This document shows positions 34,136 through 46,170 of a stretch of 64,000 nt of DNA, piece by piece. Origin of the DNA: Bryum argenteum (Eukaryota; Streptophyta; Bryopsida; Bryales; Bryaceae); assembly GCA_037043015.1 (NCBI GenBank), contig CM073330.1, positions 4,489,263 through 4,553,262 of the forward strand, in the 5' to 3' direction. A model generated the notes under the pieces. The model was given only the letters and a program-made list of their open reading frames with translations, was not told the origin of the DNA and made no database searches. Both the position numbers and the translations under genes were made by a program. The stretch's first letter is position 1; every line of letters begins with the position of its first letter.

Positions 34136-35992
34136 GGCGGTCTATATGAGATTATGCTATTATGCATATACACGCCAACCCCTATAGGAGTTTGAAGTTC
34201 TTCTTTCTTTTTGCTATCTTGCATAAGGTAAGGTGTTCACACATGGCTCAAATTCACCAAGGAAAATCTGTAGTGAAAGCAATAATGCAAGTACATGTAA
34301 AAGGATAGAAGAAATATAATCATCATTTTTAAAGTCTTTTATAATTTACAATAAAATTTTAAAGATTGACTTATAGGTATTTTTAAGATGGAGACCCACA
34401 AATGACACCCTCATATTATTCGTTGTGTATACATGGTATTGTTGGATAACGAAACCATTATGTACCTATGGACAAAGAAACCTAAAGCTCCATTTTGATT
34501 TCATGTCTCCAACTCATTTAGCTATTTTATTGCGCCTATGGTGGGAATGCTGAAACACCCACGGTCCTAGAATATGGCAAACGCGGTCACAGGCTACGAA
34601 GCACCCGTCACCGTGGCGACCATTATTGATGCCCGCTTGGTGGCGTATATACCCGTCATATACGCACCATATACGTTTACTTCTTCTTCGTCTAAGCTCC
34701 CTCGACCTCCTGTCCCCGTCCGCCATAGCCAGCAGTCACATCTGGCCATCTTTGTTGACAATCCCGAACCGGATCTCCATCTTTTGCCCCAGCTTCCCTC
34801 TTCATCGAGACAACAGAATTCTTGCCTTCATTGGGAAATTTTCCGTTTATTTTGGCTCCGGTAGTGCTAGGGTTTGCGAAATTGAGTAAACAACCTGGGA
34901 GTGCTGGGGTTCGAATTTCGGAGCTTGTATGATGGAAGGGGTGCCCCTGGTGCTTGGACGATTTCGTTGGCGGATGGACTTAGCTCGAAATAAGATCGAG
35001 GTGGTGTGTTGCTTACAATGATCAGATTACGGGAGCTTCTTCCTAGGTCCGGGCGATGGAAGGTGTTTGACTCTAGGTACGGGTTCGTCACTCTGTTCTT
35101 GAGGGTTCTTTCTCCTGATTTGCTTTACACACTGCGCATCCGAAAGTTCTAGTGAGTTATGAGCTGGACTGTTAAGGTCAAGGCAATGCGACTTAGTTCT
35201 GTAGTTACAGTCAGGGATGCTGAGCGATTCTTGCGTGTGGTTGAGAGTTTAGCAATTTACAGCACCTCATGGAAGTTGCTACGTCATAGAGTTGCGTGTA
35301 AAGAAGTGTACACTCACAAATCGAGTTACTGTGATTCCTCATAGATTCTGCTCTGTGTTGCATGTAGATTAGGTCAGAAACTCCCGTTTGAGAGATGATG
35401 TATCACTTCTCATGACCTATTCTGGGAGTCAGTAGGTGAAGCCTTTGCCTCCTGTTTCATTTTTGAAAGTGTCAAGGTCTGGATAGTGATGTTTAATGTC
35501 ATGAATAGGCAATGCGACCTGTGTGCTGCTATCGATGGTATGGTAGACGTGGGAGCGTAGAGGTATTGTTCAACGTATGTTCAGTTTCTAGTTGAGAAGT
35601 TGAAGGAGTTGCATTTCTGATTCACTTTTGGAATCGGTATTACCTGCTTGTGGAACTTTGCGGATTAAGCGGCAAATGTATGTACTTCCGCTTGCTTGAT
35701 GTCGGAGCCGAAGGTCGGGTTCCAGATTCAAATCTTGCTTTGCACTTTCCATCTTACAGCTGTGCTGATCCTTCTTTACGTTTTCGTTAGTTACGGTAAA
35801 ATCTATGTATCAGTAGTGACGGAGTCAACTGCCACTTGCGTTGTGTTTAACGAGATTCATAAATCTCTAGAGACTGATAGGATGCTGATGTTCATGTCAT
35901 TTCAGAGGTGATTTCTGAAGTGTTCTGTCACGATTTTCGTTTGCCTGAGTGCACACGAGAAGTTGAGTGCACATTTGGCTTCACTTGACGAT
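34136..35992 (+). promoter_or_regulatory. Upstream region and probable 5' leader of the GRIP gene
   Basis: About 1.86 kb without a confident gene. From about 34570 the composition becomes gene-like, and several short plus-strand frames (34574-34889, 35159-35344, 35696-35911) are probably leader or leader-intron sequence. A pyrimidine-rich acceptor-like CATGTCATTTCAG ends near 35906, so a 5' UTR intron is likely. Transcription start and promoter cannot be fixed from sequence alone. Confidence 0.4.
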
Positions 35993-38875
35993 ATGGCACC
36001 AGCTGACGTAGACGCCCTGAGGGCCGAGAATGCTCGGCTGGCTTCGGAGATGGCATCTATGAAGAAAAAGATGATGCTGGCGATAAAGAAACAGAATGCA
36101 GAGGTGAAATTAGCGCAGCAAAGAGCTGAGGCAGCTGAGGCTGCCCTTGCGGCTGCTTCCAATGGAAACCTAGACGCGGCTGATTCGCACTCTGGAAATG
36201 AAGGTACCTCTGAAGTCGGATCGCGCTTGTCTGTGGACCGACGAAGCACTTCTGACGAGAGTGGTGAGGTCAGAAATAGCGTTGATCTAGAGGTCTCAGG
36301 TGAGAAGGATGAGTTCGAAGCACTTGCTTTGGAAGCTCGTCGAAATGCTGAAGAGAAAGAGAAGCTCGATGCTGAGCGTGAAGCACTTGCTTTGGAAGCT
36401 CGTCGAATTGCCGAAGAGAAAGAGAAGCTTGATGCTGAGCGTGAAGCACTTGCTTCAGAAGCTCGGGAAGAGAAAGAGAAGTTGGAAGCTGAGCGTGCAG
36501 CACTTGCTTCAGAAGCTCGTCATAGTGTTGAAGAGAAAGAGAAGCTCGAAGCTGAATTCAGGGAACTGAGGTTGAGCACCGATCAAATGATGGCGCAATT
36601 GACGGAAAAGAACAGGGCACTTGAATCTCAGCTTGAGGAAGCTGCACTCACCAGGGTTGAGAAGCGACTTGAGGATTCCGAAGTGAGGACAACTGAAAAT
36701 GCAGAAGCCCTCCCAAATGCTGTTCTAGAGCAGCAATTGAAGGAAGCGAACGACAAAGTAGAGGAGCTACAATCTCAGCTCCATGAGCGAATTTTAAAAC
36801 TGCAGAAGGAAGCGGATGAGAAAGTGGAGGAGCTACAAGCTCAGCTACAGGAGCGAGTTGAAAAGCTGCAGGTGTATGAAACTGCTGCTCGTGATGCTAA
36901 AAACGCTCGTCTGGCAATCGATGAGAGCACTTCCGACCTGAATTCAAAACTCGATCAAGTGAACAAACAGCTAGAAGAGGAGTTCAGAAAGTATGCTGAA
37001 CTTGATGCGAAGTTTGGCCGCTTGCTTAAGCGTTCAAAGCAGCGTATTCAAGAGGTTCAGAAGGAGAAAGACGACCTGGAAGTACAGTTCAAAGCATTAG
37101 AGGTGAAGGCCACAGAAGCTCTGGCCCAGCAAGCTGCATTGCAAGCAGATCTTAACGCCACACGCAATCAGGCGGGAGATGCTATCCGCAACCTGGATTC
37201 GGAACGTCAACAATTAAACAATTCTCTTCGCAGGACAAGACAGGACATGGAAGAGCTGCGGAAGGCCATGGAAGCCAAGGAGCACGAACTGAATGAAACA
37301 TCAAGTGTAGTATATGAAAAGGAACAGCAATTGGCTGAGCTGACCTCGAAGCTAAAAGAAGCCGAAACAAACCAAGAGGTTGCAATGTTGGGATTGAAGG
37401 AGACTTACCAGAAGGTTGTCGAAAGTTACGAGCAGCAGTTGGCTGAGGCTGCCAAAGAACGTACTAAAGGAGACGAAGCTCTATCCACTTTGCAGGCCCA
37501 GCTCGCCGACAAAGAAACCAAGCTAGCAGAAGTTGAAGCAGCCAGCAGCGGGGAGCTTGTCCGTTTAGGTGCTATGCTAGATGCAGCTCGAGGAGACATC
37601 CAACGGCTCCTGTCTGAGCATGAGAAGGAGCGTGAAAGAGAGCGGGAGGCGCATGAATCAACAGTTTCATCGCTAATGAACAAGCTGGAGGCATCTGAAT
37701 TGTTGCTACATCAAGTGGAGATGGCGGCAGGAAGCAGGCGAAGCCAGCTCGAGTCAGAACTCGAGGGCTGCCGTCAGGTTTTGAGCGCTACTCAAGTTGA
37801 ACTCGCTACGGCCAGATCTGAGACCAAGTTGCAAACTCAGGAGCTAGCTGCCTACAAGGTAAGGGCCCAGGCTCTACTTCAAAGAAAAGAAGCAGCACTG
37901 CAAGCTGCTCAAGACTCATCAAAAGTTACAGCATTGGAAGCAGCTCTCGAGGAAGCCAAAGCACAGGCCGCAACAGCTACCACAGCCAGAGATCAAGCAA
38001 TGAGAAGGCTAGACGCAACTGTTGCTGACTATCAACGCCAGCTTAATGCACAGTCTGGTGTTATCGAGGAAGCAGATCGTCACATACGAGAGTTAACTAC
38101 TCAGCTTGAGCACATCAAAGCTCAAGTGAAGTCTCAGCAAGTAGACTATGAACGACGCCTCCACCAAGCAGAACAAGCGCTGTCCTCAAGGCCAGAAGCT
38201 CCGGCTCCTGCGCCTGTGAATGGAGATCTGGAGAAGGAGCTCACAGCCTTACGGATCGCAGAGAAGCAACTAAAGTCGGAGTTCGAATCTTACAAGGAGA
38301 TGATAGATTCTATGATGGGAAAGAAGGATGAAGAAATCATGCGCCTGGCGGAGGAGAGGAACACTTTGCAGAAGCATCTCTCTCAGAAAGCGCCTAACAA
38401 TGTAGTAGAGAGGTCAGTGACAAGCTCCCCACCCCCTCCTCTTGCAGAACAGCAGATTCTGCAACTTGCTCGCCTTCAGGCACAGAAAGAAGAAGAAGTA
38501 GCTCGATGTCTGCGACACATTGAAGCTCTCCAGGAGGAAGTCAAGGAACTGGAACAAGAAAATCGTCTTCGTGTTCACCAAATCTCAATCCTGAAAGAAG
38601 AGTATCAAAACTCGGAACGAAGCCAGAAGCGATCGACTGTCGATATGACCTATGTCAAAAATGTAATTTTGAAGCTGTTGGAAACTGGTGAGGTGGAAGC
38701 TCTGTTACCTGTAATTGCTATGCTTCTCCAATTCAGCCCTGATGAGTTGCGGCGGTGTCAAGAGGCCTACAAGATGCAGGCTGTTGCTGAAGTTCCATTA
38801 AGTGGAGCCGCCGCTGTTGTGGATGCCGCGGCAGCTGCTCCCCGATCATTGCTTTCAAGATTTACCTTGAGCTGA
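35993..38875 (+). CDS. GRIP: GRIP-domain golgin (trans-Golgi coiled-coil tether)
   Basis: A single uninterrupted frame of 960 residues starting at the first ATG (MAPADVDALRAENARL). Almost the whole protein is heptad-patterned, Glu/Lys/Gln-rich coiled coil. Near the C terminus a GRIP domain is clear: TYVKNVILKLLETGEVEALL then LLQFSPDEL, residues about 886-920, with the invariant Tyr at 887. In this family that Tyr and domain bind the small GTPase ARL1 and target the protein to the trans-Golgi, where the rod tethers vesicles. Residues about 109-189 form four tandem copies of a 21-residue repeat. A Pro/Ser break (SSPPPPLA) lies shortly before the last coil. The tail after GRIP is Ala-rich. The frame has no intron, which seems unusual for a plant gene of this size. 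Confidence 0.93.
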   Translation: MAPADVDALRAENARLASEMASMKKKMMLAIKKQNAEVKLAQQRAEAAEAALAAASNGNLDAADSHSGNEGTSEVGSRLSVDRRSTSDESGEVRNSVDLEVSGEKDEFEALALEARRNAEEKEKLDAEREALALEARRIAEEKEKLDAEREALASEAREEKEKLEAERAALASEARHSVEEKEKLEAEFRELRLSTDQMMAQLTEKNRALESQLEEAALTRVEKRLEDSEVRTTENAEALPNAVLEQQLKEANDKVEELQSQLHERILKLQKEADEKVEELQAQLQERVEKLQVYETAARDAKNARLAIDESTSDLNSKLDQVNKQLEEEFRKYAELDAKFGRLLKRSKQRIQEVQKEKDDLEVQFKALEVKATEALAQQAALQADLNATRNQAGDAIRNLDSERQQLNNSLRRTRQDMEELRKAMEAKEHELNETSSVVYEKEQQLAELTSKLKEAETNQEVAMLGLKETYQKVVESYEQQLAEAAKERTKGDEALSTLQAQLADKETKLAEVEAASSGELVRLGAMLDAARGDIQRLLSEHEKEREREREAHESTVSSLMNKLEASELLLHQVEMAAGSRRSQLESELEGCRQVLSATQVELATARSETKLQTQELAAYKVRAQALLQRKEAALQAAQDSSKVTALEAALEEAKAQAATATTARDQAMRRLDATVADYQRQLNAQSGVIEEADRHIRELTTQLEHIKAQVKSQQVDYERRLHQAEQALSSRPEAPAPAPVNGDLEKELTALRIAEKQLKSEFESYKEMIDSMMGKKDEEIMRLAEERNTLQKHLSQKAPNNVVERSVTSSPPPPLAEQQILQLARLQAQKEEEVARCLRHIEALQEEVKELEQENRLRVHQISILKEEYQNSERSQKRSTVDMTYVKNVILKLLETGEVEALLPVIAMLLQFSPDELRRCQEAYKMQAVAEVPLSGAAAVVDAAAAAPRSLLSRFTLS
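36317..36559 (+). repeat. 63-bp coding minisatellite in GRIP gene
   Basis: Four in-frame units: 36317-36379, 36380-36442, 36443-36496 (9 bp shorter) and 36497-36559. The encoded unit is EALALEARRNAEEKEKLDAE plus R. The first two are nearly identical. The length variation is in whole codons, so the coiled coil is extended without breaking the frame. Confidence 0.92.
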
Positions 38876-40740
38876 TAAGAGGTATTCTTTCAACATATGT
38901 AACTCTAATTTGCCGGTATTGGGCTTTTCTAACCTTGATTTAGCTGTTGCACGTTACGAATCCTAGGCTAAGTAGACAAGAACACAAGGTTATTGATCGC
39001 CTTTCCTTATGTCCCAGGTGCAATGGCAAGTCATGTAGTGGACAATCATCATTTTTTTCCTTGGGACAGTTTAGAGGGTTGTACTTTTTGTTTGAATGGA
39101 AGATCACCAGATCTTGTTCTGTCTACAGGCATAACCTTCGTTCCAATATCTGAAACAATGTCTTCCCAACTCTTTCGCCATCTCTACATGCATCATCAAC
39201 ACCAGAGCATTTTGGGTCAGTTTAGCAAGTAGTAGTGAGTCTTTGGAGGCATTCTTCTTTCGCTTTGTATAGAGAACAGTAAATGGAAATCATGCGGTGA
39301 TGTTGTTGCTTACCCCCATGTTGATGGTTTTGGAACGATGTTGAAATGAAAATAAATTGGTTTTCATGTAGGTTTTGTTGTGCATGGTTGCATCTAGGTC
39401 TCAATTTGAACGCAATTTGAACGCAAAACGATCAGTAAGAGTAAGTCGCCCGGAATCATATCACCTTTGGCACAAACTCGTTTCTGTTGACCCTAAATAA
39501 TAATATTCGTAGTACCCTATGTTAGCTTGCCAAAAATGACTAATTTTATGATTGCCAAATTTCTGAAAGGACATCGAATCATTTAATTCTGAATGCATCG
39601 TTATGCTAGGATGTGTTGAAAGCACTGGACCTTGGTAGACTATATTATTGAGTATCAAGGTGTTGAACGGTAGTCCCTATTTTGAGTTCTTTGGGAAGTT
39701 TAGTTACAAGATAGTGACATTTCTTTTGGAAGTAAGTCACCAGATAGTGACATTGTTTTCTGTATGTAAAAGTTACTATATTTAGATACCACTTACTAAA
39801 TATCAAATTAGAAGTTTGTCCTATCTCACGCAATTGTTTTTGTGTAAGAAGTTGTTTTAATATCTGCACAATTTCCATCAAGCCACCTGACCTATTCCTT
39901 AGGGCGCTCCATTGAACTTAGTTAAATGAGACATTCTTGGTTTAAATATTGGTAAAGAGCTTGGTAAAAATTGCACACCCTTGGGCAAACTTTTCGTGCA
40001 AGTACATGGCTTTTCCTGCAAGTACTTTTCGTAAGTATTTTTTGCAAGTAATTTTTGTATTCAATATTCTATTCTTGTATTGTTGCCCTATGTCATGAGG
40101 ATTTTATTTGATTCTTCTAAGACAACATTTGGAACCTTACAATTCCACATTATAGATATCCTTTTTAATTAATGAGACAATTTGAAGCTATTGATGGATT
40201 GTGCTTTCTTGTGGGGGCTTCTATTCAAATAAATAAACCTTGTAGGTGCATGTGGGTCAAATCTTTGTACCCAACACTAAAAATTTCAATGCATAAAATA
40301 TCCAATCCTCTTTCACATTTTCTTGACTCAAAAATAGATAATTTCCCACTTATTTTCCATTACCATGAAATTTTCCAATATTTTGTATCTTTCCTAATAT
40401 CATAAAAATAGAATCACATATGAAATCCGTTTATAATTGCAAAAATTGAATGCTATTTTTTTCTTGTCATTCAAGGAGATATCTCTATGAATAATAAGAT
40501 AGATAGTGTGAGTCTACTATTCTAATTCTTCAATAAACCTAGAAATCTACATAAGTTTCCAAATTTATTAATGTTGTCTGAAAGTGTAAGGAAAGTAACT
40601 TGATATGTCAAACTTTTAGTTTGTATCAACACACTAATCATAAAACACTTGTAGTTCATGTTTAGTTACAAACTAATTCATAAAATATTACAATATTTAC
40701 ATGGCTACATGGACAGATGTTTAGTCATGTTATACAATTG
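38876..40740. other. GRIP 3' region and AT-rich intergenic sequence
   Basis: The first few hundred bases presumably hold the 3' UTR. No gene beyond that. Around 39700-39760 AGATAGTGACATT is duplicated 36 bp apart. Short frames (38947-40405) show no domain. Confidence 0.5.
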
Positions 40741-41760
40741 CATGTTACGTTGGGACCCTTGATATTGCATTAAGATGGATGTATAGCCTATTGTGTCTGT
40801 CATAGAATGCATAATACATATCAGCCACGTGGATGGTTGCTTACTTTGTTGCACTACCCGTGAAATCTATATTACACGTATTGGCCACATGGATGGTTGC
40901 CTAGGGGCATTGCACGATTATACCCCACGTACAACTTCAATACTCAACTCTTTGCCAACCGTAAAATAAACATTACATATATTCGTCACATGGATGGTTG
41001 CATAGCGGCATTGCATACTTGCACCACACGTTACACCCTCGTTACTCAACACCAAACCTCATAGCGGCATTGCATACTTGCTCTTGCTCCACACGCGACA
41101 CTCTCGGCGTTGTATACCTACACCATCCGTTCCGCCCACCACTCATTACGCCCTCCTCATAACCGCATTGCATACTTACACCACTCGTTATGCCCACCAC
41201 CCCTTGTGCCCTCATGTCCTGCCCTCCTCATAACGGCCTTGCATACACCACTCGATACGCCCACCACCTGTTGCCCACCACCTATTATAGCCTCACGTCA
41301 TGCCCTTCTCATAACGGCGTTGCATACTTGCACCACCCGTAACGCCCACCACCCGCCCTCACGTCACGCCCTCCTCAACGGCGTTGCATACTTGTACCAC
41401 CTCTTACCTCCTCACGTCATGCCCTCCTCATAACAATGTTGCATACTTGTACTCGTTACGCCTATCACCCGTTACGCCCTCTTTATAACCGCGTTGCACA
41501 CTTGCACCACCCCTTACGCCCACCACTCGTTTCTCGTTGCGACCTCACGTCACGCCCTCCTCATAACGGCGTAGAATACTTGCATCAACGGAGCGGAGAC
41601 ACCCTCACGTCACGTCTTCGTTACTCAACACCAAACCTCATAACGGCGTTGCACACTTGCACAACCTGTTACGCCCTCAACACCAAACCTCAGAATGGCC
41701 TTGCACACTTGCACAACCCGTTACGCCCTCGTTACTCAACATCAAACCTTAACTCATCAT
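40741..41760. repeat. Degenerate minisatellite belt
   Basis: First part (40800-41050): CACATGGATGGTTGC-type units about 110 bp apart. Second part (41050-41760): many irregular copies of ATAACGGCGTTGCATACTTG, CACCACCCGTTACGCCCACC and CCTCACGTCACGCCCTCCTC. Units are mixed and expanded, not coding; the plus-strand frames of about 110 codons are low-complexity Thr/His/Pro/Ala/Leu. Confidence 0.8.
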
Positions 41761-41769
41761 TGTGCATAT

Positions 41770-41940
41770 AAATAAATTGCAACCTTCATTCTCATTCTCC
41801 ACGTTAGGTCCCAACTCATCTATGTGCATATCGATAAATAGATTGACACCTTCATTCTCATTCTCCACGCAGAGTCCCAACTTATCTTTTTGCGTATCGA
41901 TAGATAGATTACCACCCTCATTCTCATTCTCCAAGTTCTT
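41770..41940. repeat. Three tandem units of about 65 bp
   Basis: CACCTTCATTCTCATTCTCC recurs three times (the first with CAACC, the last with CACCC) with GTCCCAACTCATCT and ATCGATAAATAGATT spacers. Directly adjoins the minisatellite belt. Confidence 0.85.
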
Positions 41941-42558
41941 GATAAAAACTCATGTAAAGCGGCAACCCTTACATTCTCTCAAGATACAATCTCATGAGGA
42001 CCCTGTACTTTTAGGATATACCGCAGCAATCCATCCTGTCGGATTCTCGAAAAGCCAAATCTTCGTTTCCTACGCTTAACATCTACACCAGACGTACATG
42101 TGGGATACCGGCGGGGTCAGTTATATGAACCGCAACTCTAGTATAGTACTATTTTTATAGATCCCATTATCTACGCTGTGAGAAGATTTTCGGGGCAGTC
42201 TCGAGGATTTCGGAGTACTGGAGTTTTGAGGGGAGTTGGCACCTTCCTCGGGAAGAACATCCATCGCCATAGCTGAGGTTGCATGGTCATCTTAACTCAC
42301 CCGCGGCGGAATCGTGTCGTCCGCAGCGATTTCCAGCATGCACCCATTGAACGCAGAATTTTGAGATCTTTCTATTAATACTAAACTTGGTTTATAAGAA
42401 GAGAGAGAGATTGAGAAAGTTTCATCGCGGTCGCCATGGCGGAGTTGTCGTATACTCACAGAATGGTCTATGAGCGGATTGGCCGTTAAGATGTCTTTTA
42501 GGTTGGAGAATTTGAGGGATTGATAAAGGAATCGTTGACAGGCGTTCTGTTGTTGGCG
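41941..42558 (+). promoter_or_regulatory. Upstream region of the EBS/SHL-type gene
   Basis: About 600 bp between the tandem repeats and the first ATG at 42559. Contains GAGAGAGAGATTGAG near 42401 and should include promoter and leader. No TATA box is convincing. Confidence 0.35.
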
Positions 42559-44563
42559 ATGGCGAAGTCGAAAGGTGCCAAAAAAACTCTCGACTCTTAT
42601 ACTGTGAAAGGCACTCACAAGACCGTGAAAGGTGAGAGAAACCGCACCTTCTTGGACATCGCATTGCATTATTGTGATTCCGCGTTTCAAGATCACTAAC
42701 TGACAAGAACTTGCATATTTTTCTTGCCTTTTTTTGTACGGCGTTATTTTCTGCCTTCGATTAATTGCCATTTTGGACTGAGAATGAAGACGTGTAAGAA
42801 ATTGCCTTGAGAAATTGATAATTGAGACTCGTAATGCAGTTTAGTAGATTCAATGTTGATAAGGTGAGCTTCAAGACGTAGGCAGGTTACATTTCTTGAT
42901 ATTACCTTCACGAGATTTTTCTCTAAAGAGCCTCGTTCATTGAGATGGAAGTTACGAGCAATTCTGCTGGCTCGATGACCTCGAGCGCATGCCAAGAAAT
43001 TCCTGTGGCCTTTAAAGAAAGAACAGTCGAATTTCGTTCCGATTTAGGTTTTTGTATTTTTTCCTCTAATTCAGCAACTTCCTGCCTGCCCTAATTTTTC
43101 ATCAGAAGTATTCCTCTGTTATCAGTGTTAAAGGCTGCTGAATTTTGGTGCGTCTAGCTTACAGAAGGCCTTTGAACCCAATATCCTGCAAATTGCATGC
43201 TGCATTCGATTACTTAGAGAGTGTGCTCTTAGAATTCAAAACAGAGTTGTATTTCTAGAGCTGTGACTTTACAATGGCAATGCAGCTTCTAATGTGATAC
43301 TGCCTGTTAATCGGTATTTGAGCATTAGTAACAATCCATTAGAGTGAAGTTTCATTGAATGTGCTTTCCCGAGGTTGCGATTTCCAAGATGCTATGTTGA
43401 GTGAGGTTAGTGATTTGAGTGAGTTGAGTTGTGAAAGTAATGTGAGAGTTATGTATTGTGGTGTTTGCAGTTGGAGATTGCGTCTTGATGAGAGGCCAAG
43501 ATTCTGATAAGCCGCCCTACGTTGCCAAGATAGAGAAGATCGAAGCTGACAATAGAAACAACACGAAAGTGCGAGTTCGATGGTATTATCGGCCCGAGGA
43601 ATCTATGGGAGGGAGACGGCAATTTCATGGTTCCAAGGAGCTCTTCTTGTCTGATCACTACGACATTCAAAGTGCAGACACAATAGAGGGGAAATGCATT
43701 GTGCACACCTTCAAAAATTACACGAAGCTGGAGAGTGTTGGTTCCGAGGACTACTTTTGTCGCTTTGAATATAAGGCTTCTACGGGTGGATTTACTCCTG
43801 ATCGAGTAGCTGTGTACGTCATTTTTCACTCTCCCCTTCTGTCTTATCAATCTGTGTCCCACTAGTTTACATTCCTTGCACTCTACAGTTGAATGCTGAC
43901 ATAATTAATGTTCGTTTACGGTTGTGTGTAGGTATTGTAAATGTGAGATGCCTTATAATCCCGACGATTTGATGGTTCAATGTGAGAATTGCAAGGATTG
44001 GTACGATCATGACTTCTCATCCTTATTCCCACATTTTAGGCAGTTTGGTTCGACATTCAGTTGTGTACTTAGAAGACTGGATCATTACTTAGCATGTCCC
44101 TCATACTCATATATCGAATCATATGTATTTTTCATTTTTTCTCAGCACTCTTACTTCACCTTATCAAAGTTCTGAGTTCTTGGCTACTATACTTTGTTGA
44201 GCATGAAGCGACTAATAGAGAACATGCTAAGTTTTGTTCCCATTTTTATACACAGGTTCCACCCTTCTTGCATGAGCTTCACACCAGATCAGGTGAAGAG
44301 GATGGAAAAATTTGTCTGTCCAGATTGCTCCTTACCTGACGGGGACAGGAAGATGCGTCATTCTTCTCCTGGATCCTCACCACCCCCTGATCATATCAAT
44401 AAGGTACGCCATTAAGGAAAATAGGAAAGTGGCTTCTTCATTATAATACCACTTTAATAACAGATGCAATGTGCTGAGGGTAGTGTAAGCATTCTTATGT
44501 ATCCTATATGAGTTCATGTGCTTTCTGGCGTGGCAGCCCGAGGCGAAGCGGCGGAAGAGGTGA
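42559..44563 (+). CDS. EBS: BAH-PHD histone reader, EBS/SHL family
   Basis: Five exons, phases consistent: 42559-42631, 43471-43813, 43932-44000, 44256-44403, 44537-44563, giving 219 residues (the plant relatives are of similar size). Residues about 25-139 are a BAH domain ([47 protein letters not shown]). Residues 140-186 are a PHD finger with all C4HC3 ligands: Cys141, 143, 156, 159, His164, Cys167, 183, 186. In Arabidopsis EBS and SHL, BAH reads H3K27me3 and PHD reads H3K4 methylation to repress flowering genes; the same chemistry is expected here, targets unknown. The basic tail EAKRRKR may be a nuclear signal. The N terminus [11 protein letters not shown] and [12 protein letters not shown] look closer to EBS than SHL. 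The first intron is long (839 bp). Confidence 0.93.
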
Positions 44564-45876
44564 TACACGACCATATTTATTTGTTGTACTTTGCTGTGCA
44601 CTGCTGCGGCACAATTTTGTGTAGAAGGGATGGTTGTGAAGAAAAAACTATATAGAAGCCCTGCAGACAGATTGGATTCTTGAAAGATAGGTAGAAAGAA
44701 CCTGACATGGGAGGAGTGTGGGGCTCTTCTAAGTAGAGGATTTCAGTTGGAACTCCTTAGGCTCAAGGTTTATCTTCACTTAGGCTCTGAAAGGTTTTAT
44801 CTTCAGTGTTGAGTAATGTTTCAGTTTCTGAATCAGCGCTGCAATGCTCCACAGAATTAGTGATGCATGATCTAGAGAAATACTTGAGCTGTGCAAGAGT
44901 AATCGATCTTGACCAGTCCAGTATTGAGGGAGGGCGTGTGGAAGAGCGTCAGTCAATGTTGTAATTAACCGCACAATGTTGTGGTCATGTTAATACACTC
45001 TGGATTCACAAACCCGGATGCTCACATTGTGCGCTCTTTTTACTCCTACATTGGAGCCCGTTCCCAATGAGAGCTCTCGTTGGACATACTTTGTTAGTAG
45101 ACATATGAAATATCGAATGCTTACAAGGCTCTGCAGGAAGACTCATGTTTCTGTGTCAAGCGAATTTGTAGTACCCTCATTGTAGCAGCTTTCTCGAAAT
45201 AATGATTGCGACTTCGGTTTTGGTGAATAACACAGTAGTTGATCAATAATTTGATGTTGGGATCAGTACTGGAATAATTTGCGGACCTTAATTAGTGCAT
45301 GAGTGAGATAATTTGCGGACCTTAATTAGTGCATGAGTGAGATTGTATGCAAGCAGAGCAGGGACCTCTCGACCAGCTCCTAAGTAGAAATGTCTTGCAA
45401 ATTCTCAGCTGGTTTGCAATTTGGATGTCTTAATTTGATATTTTATGTCTACTTGATGGTAATCAGTATGGTCACAATGTAAAGGGCTGCTCCAAACAAT
45501 GTTTCAAGTTTAATTACTTACATAATTGCCACTTGGATGACTAATAATAAGAAGACAGTTTAATTACTTACATGATTGCCACTTGGAAGACTAATAATAA
45601 GAAGACGAATGTGATGTGATGGTATCGAGAAAAAAGACGTCCAAAGTGTTGCTATGAGAACTGTAATCTGACTGATACAACAAGAAAGGTGAATATAATG
45701 TTGGTATAAATAGGATTGACGGGTTCACATCAACTTTCATGGGTAGTCCAAACACACACGGCAAATTTTGGTTTGTTTAGTCACAAATTATTTCAATACA
45801 TGCTCAAAAGTCCTTATTTTTTGCTCACTTGCCATGTATACTTAAGTATGTTTAAGAACTCGTTTTGCGATAATTA
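44564..45876. other. 3' region and intergenic with two short tandem duplications
   Basis: Follows the EBS/SHL stop. Two direct duplications: AATTTGCGGACCTTAATTAG plus GCATGAGTGAGAT-type unit (about 33 bp, 45270-45343), and a 50-bp unit starting AGTTTAATTACTTACATAAT (45507-45606). No gene. Confidence 0.6.
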
Positions 45877-46170
45877 CACTACTGGAAAAGAGAGGAATTT
45901 GCAACGCTACAAATGTTGCTTTTGTTAAACCTTGCTCAAGTCGAGCGACGTTTTGGAACTTGCTTGACCAACATCTTGGAACTTGCTTGACCAACATCTT
46001 GGAACTTGCTTGAGCAATGTTTTGGAACTTGCTTGAGCAACGTTTTCAACTAGATTATGAATAACATTGCTTGGTGATCCGATAACGTTTTTTATTTTCT
46101 TAAGAACGTTGCCAAACTTGAGCAACGTTTGAGAAGAAAACGTTGCAAACCACATCATATTGTAGTAGTT
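45877..46170. mobile_element. Small CACTA-end MITE-like element with 23-bp internal repeats
   Basis: Left end CACTACTGGAAAAGAG, interior ATTTGCAACG on the left and CGTTGCAAAC on the right, right end TTGTAGTAGTT, so the ends are imperfect inverted repeats. Four tandem 23-bp units (TTGGAACTTGCTTGACCAAC plus ATC) run from 45953 to about 46045. No clean target duplication. Classification as a CACTA-derived MITE is inference. Confidence 0.6.
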
